From positions 46,996 through 110,995 of the forward strand of contig JAFZFN010000002.1 in assembly GCA_017555875.1 (NCBI GenBank): a stretch of DNA of 64,000 nt. Direction: 5' to 3'. The translations under genes were made by a program, and so were the position numbers. The notes under the pieces were generated by a model. That model worked only from the letters and a program-made list of their open reading frames with translations. It made no database searches and was not told where the DNA came from. The DNA is from Bacteroidaceae bacterium. GTDB lineage: Bacteria > Bacteroidota > Bacteroidia > Bacteroidales > Bacteroidaceae. This document shows positions 61,491-64,000 of the stretch, in pieces; position 1 is the stretch's first letter; each line of letters opens with the position of its first letter.

Positions 61491-62354
61491 TCATTCTTCA
61501 TTATCACTGTGGTACCTCACCAGTCCCTCCATAGGGCTCTGCATGATGGTTCCTAGCTCCATGCCTAGACTCTCTGCTGCCTCCTTGAGTTCAGTGGCAA
61601 AAGCATTGGCGATGGAGCCTACGAAGTGGATAGGGAGCCAAGGACGACGATATTGCTTTACGTTGCGTACGAAGAAATCTACGAAGCTATCCACCAGTAA
61701 CTTGTGCACCTCGGGGACCTCCTTGTGCTTTGATAGGAAGGGGGTGAGGCTAGCAAGGAAACGGTTGGCCAAAGGCTGGCGGTACACCTTCTCCAATATA
61801 ATCTCTTGGGTGAGCTGATACTCGGCGAGAAACTCATCACGGATGGCCTCAGGTAGTTGGTTCTTGAGGCAATCGCCAACGAGGCGGCGTCCCAGCACAG
61901 CACTGCTTCCCTCGTCGCCTAGTATATAGCCTAGGGGAGGAGTGTTGGCAATGATATCAGTACCATTAAATAAACATGAGTTCGAGCCTGTGCCTAGCAC
62001 GCAGGCGATGCCCTCTTCGTGCCCGCAGAGAGCGCGAGCAGCTCCCAAGAGGTCGCTGTGGATGGTGGCATTTGTAATGCCTAGCACTTTATATATGGCC
62101 TCCTTGATGCGGTTGCATGCGGTTTCGTTGGCACAGCCAGCACCATAGAATACGATGCTTGAGGGATTGTTAGGTGCCTGTTTTGAGTCGTGAGCTAGTT
62201 TGGGCAACAGCTCCTCACGGAGCACCTCTTCGATGGCCTCTTCACTTTGATGATAGGGGTTTATGCCCTGTGTCTGTATGTTTGCTACTATGGCACCTTT
62301 TTTGCACAGGCACCAATCGGTCTTGGTAGACCCACTGTCGGCGATGAGTATCAT
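61491..62354 (-). CDS. N-acetylglucosamine kinase-type BadF/BcrA ATPase
   Basis: 287 residues of the ASKHA sugar-kinase fold: MILIADSGSTKTDWCLCKKG (phosphate-1 motif, 1-20), GLLGAARALCGHEEGIACVLGTGSNSCLF (phosphate-2 and glycine loop, about 103-130), LGYILGDEGSSAVLGRRLVG. This is the family of eukaryotic NAGK and bacterial GlcNAc kinases; it likely phosphorylates GlcNAc from peptidoglycan or mucin, though glucosamine or MurNAc is possible. Its stop touches the ssrA palindrome. The neighbour upstream on the same strand (66 bases) is an AmgK-like/RapZ fusion, so both could serve amino-sugar recycling. Confidence 0.85.
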   Translation of the reverse strand: MILIADSGSTKTDWCLCKKGAIVANIQTQGINPYHQSEEAIEEVLREELLPKLAHDSKQAPNNPSSIVFYGAGCANETACNRIKEAIYKVLGITNATIHSDLLGAARALCGHEEGIACVLGTGSNSCLFNGTDIIANTPPLGYILGDEGSSAVLGRRLVGDCLKNQLPEAIRDEFLAEYQLTQEIILEKVYRQPLANRFLASLTPFLSKHKEVPEVHKLLVDSFVDFFVRNVKQYRRPWLPIHFVGSIANAFATELKEAAESLGMELGTIMQSPMEGLVRYHSDNEE

Positions 62355-62420
62355 ATATTATTTACAATTAATATTTATTGGTAGGGATGTGACTGTCACG
62401 GATTGAACTAGTGATTCGTC

Positions 62421-63842
62421 TTAATGCGTAATCTTTAGTTTGTTCTGTTCGCGGTGCTCGAGGATGATGCGTATGCCATACTTCTCACTGAGGTGAGTGG
62501 CGAGGTGCTCTGCACTATAGACTGAGCGGTGCTGGCCTCCCGTGCAGCCGAATGAGACCATCAGATTGGTGAAGCCTCGCGAGAGGTATTTTTCTACGGA
62601 GTAGTCCACGATGCTGTACACATGAGTGAGAAAGTCCTGCATAGCCTCCTCCTTGTCGAGGAAGGCAATTACAGCTTCGTCCATGCCTGTGAGTTGCTTA
62701 TACTCAGCATAGCGTCCAGGGTTGTGTATGGCACGGCAGTCGAAGACAAAGCCACCTCCGTTGCCGCTGAGGTCATCGGGAATTCCCTTCTTATATGAGA
62801 AACTAGTGATGCGCACGGTGAGTTCCTTGTCTTCTGTGTTGGGGGCAAAGAGAGGTAATCCAGTCATCTCGCGCAGCATTGTGGCGAGGTAGGGTAGGTC
62901 AGCGAAATCATTCTCAGCAAGCAGTGAACGTAGGTTGTCGATGGCCATGGGTATGCTCTGTACGAAGTGTGCCTTGTGTTCGAAGTAGCCGCGGTAACCA
63001 TAGGCACCCAGTACTTGGAGTGTGCGGAAGAGCACGAAGTATTGTAGGCGTTGATGGAATGCCACCTCGTCAAACGAGCGGTAGCGTTGTGCCGAAAGCA
63101 GGTATTCGGCAATCAGTTCGTGGCGCATCTCGGGGGTGAAGCGTGCACGTGCTTGCCAAAGGAACGACACGAGGTCATACTCAGCGGGGCCGCGTCGTCC
63201 ACCTTGGAAATCGATGAGCCAAGGCTTGCCATCTCGTATCATCACGTTGCGTGATTGGAAGTCGCGGTACATGAATACCTGGTCACTACCCTTGAGCAAT
63301 ACCGTAGCGAGGTGGTCAAAGTCATCCTCGAGGCGTTCTTCGTCGAACTCCATACGCGTAGCTTTGAGGAAACAATACTTGAAGTAGTGTAGGTCCCACT
63401 GTATGCCGCGGCGATTGAGCTCGGGGGAGGGGTGGCATTGGTTGAAGTCAAAGTCCTCGGCCGTCTTCCACTGCACATCGGGAAGTAGGCGCATCACGCT
63501 GCGAAGCAATTCCATGTCTCTCTCGTCGTAATTGCCTCGTGCTTGTGCTGCCATCAGCAGACCGAAGAGCGACGTATCGCCCAAGTCTTCCTGCAGATAA
63601 CGCATGCGGTCATCAGAGAGGGCGTACACCCCGGGAGCGGGCAATCCCTGACTACGCATCTGTCGTGCAATACTAACAAACGCCTCATTCTCCTCAGCTG
63701 ATGTGCCCACGGCTCCTATCAGTGATACCTCTTTAGCGGAGAGCCTATAGTATCGTCGGGGCGATCCGTCGGCCGTGAGTTGCTGACACGAATCAGCCTC
63801 ATGGCCTGTATATTGTCGAAATAGTTGTTGTAGTTTCTTCAT
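62421..63842 (-). CDS. AmgK-like aminoglycoside-phosphotransferase-fold kinase fused to RapZ C-terminal domain
   Basis: 473 residues. N-terminal kinase (about 1-330) has RYLQEDLGDTSLFGLL, then FMYRDFQSRNVMIRDGKPW (D194 catalytic, N199) and LIDFQGGRRGPAEYDLVSFL (D211, metal), the exact arrangement of AmgK-type MurNAc/GlcNAc anomeric kinases. The C-terminal domain (about 341-473) has SFSYKKGIPDD, FVFDCRAIHNPGRYAEYKQLTG and SFGCTGGQHRSVYSAEHLA (431-449), the RapZ C-terminal signature; in E. coli this domain senses glucosamine-6-phosphate. The RapZ P-loop half is missing. A possible -7 element TATCTTTGC lies near 63861-63869. Fusion role is inferred: a kinase controlled by, or coupled to, amino-sugar level. 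Confidence 0.88.
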   Translation of the reverse strand: MKKLQQLFRQYTGHEADSCQQLTADGSPRRYYRLSAKEVSLIGAVGTSAEENEAFVSIARQMRSQGLPAPGVYALSDDRMRYLQEDLGDTSLFGLLMAAQARGNYDERDMELLRSVMRLLPDVQWKTAEDFDFNQCHPSPELNRRGIQWDLHYFKYCFLKATRMEFDEERLEDDFDHLATVLLKGSDQVFMYRDFQSRNVMIRDGKPWLIDFQGGRRGPAEYDLVSFLWQARARFTPEMRHELIAEYLLSAQRYRSFDEVAFHQRLQYFVLFRTLQVLGAYGYRGYFEHKAHFVQSIPMAIDNLRSLLAENDFADLPYLATMLREMTGLPLFAPNTEDKELTVRITSFSYKKGIPDDLSGNGGGFVFDCRAIHNPGRYAEYKQLTGMDEAVIAFLDKEEAMQDFLTHVYSIVDYSVEKYLSRGFTNLMVSFGCTGGQHRSVYSAEHLATHLSEKYGIRIILEHREQNKLKITH

Positions 63843-64000
63843 AAGTAATCATAGCTACTTGCAAAGATACGAAGAACTCGCGAGAAAAAGGCAGGAAATT
63901 GGGAAATAATGCAAACCGTTGGTAGATTGTTTAATACGCAACGGGCTTCTGTGGTTGTAATGCGGTCCTGAAAGACCGTATATAGATGAGTTAAGATATA

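Overview
The window reads as a chromosomal segment of a Bacteroidales bacterium, plausibly Prevotellaceae or Bacteroidaceae, with roughly balanced base composition. The evidence is the gene content: RprX/RprY, glycine-lipid genes glsB/glsA, a compact 286-residue RpoD, DUF349 and DUF4290 proteins, M20C PepD, Spi-domain C10 protease, GH29 and GH110 enzymes. The promoters also fit the Bacteroidales form TTTG - 18 to 20 bases - TAnnTTTG. No rRNA, tRNA, CRISPR array, phage or complete insertion sequence was seen; the one RNA gene is tmRNA. The right end stops inside a promoter region and the left end cuts a transketolase gene.

Layout. 1-1540 (-): transketolase start, OmpH-like chaperone, small membrane protein. 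1792-7796 (+): PepD, then a secreted alpha-fucosidase and a GEVED-domain secreted protein. 7902-12783 (-): CPBP protease, MenA, glycine-lipid acyltransferases and an APC permease. 12994-21065: translation genes (LepA, S1), a DUF349 protein, a lone LeuA-family synthase and an HU-like protein. 21705-26278 (+): secreted proteins of unknown function including a tandem paralogous pair, IlvE and a porin-like barrel. 26289-29193 (+): FtcD, phenylacetate-CoA ligase and an ACT protein. 29315-33838: orphan adenine methylase, C10 protease and transglutaminase-like protein. 33942-37385 (-): a 35-residue lipopeptide, HslR, Pth, L25, Cdd and a lipoprotein. 37627-39825 (+): CCA-adding-type enzyme and an AlbA_2 protein. 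39902-46753 (-): an envelope/isoprenoid block rseP-dxr-M23-rimM-murA-DUF4290-tsaB. 47282-53840 (-): rprXY, a clostripain-like lipoprotein, rpoD and htrA. 54106-59660 (+): GH110, RlmD, DUF4924 and PrfC. 59764-63842: split chromate transporter, tmRNA, GlcNAc-type kinase and an AmgK-like/RapZ-C fusion.

Themes. Secreted glycosidases (GH29, GH110) and proteases (C10, C11) fit a host-glycan and protein-degrading gut or oral commensal. Envelope maintenance is prominent (OmpH, RseP, HtrA, MurA, M23, glycine lipids, RprXY). The last two genes pair two amino-sugar kinase types with a RapZ-type sensor domain, suggesting amino-sugar recycling linked to sensing.

The most unusual non-coding signal is a set of at least eight intergenic arrays with a strict 7-base period but different unit sequences, usually arranged as inverted pairs and fused to the starts or stops of genes (ftcD, dxr, pth, rplY, hslR, the AlbA_2 gene, murA/DUF4290, ompH). 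Other signals are a 150-bp nested inverted-repeat element behind the C10 protease, a 50-bp perfect palindrome closing ssrA, and four 22-bp repeats in front of the HU-like gene. MurA carries Asp in place of the fosfomycin-target Cys.
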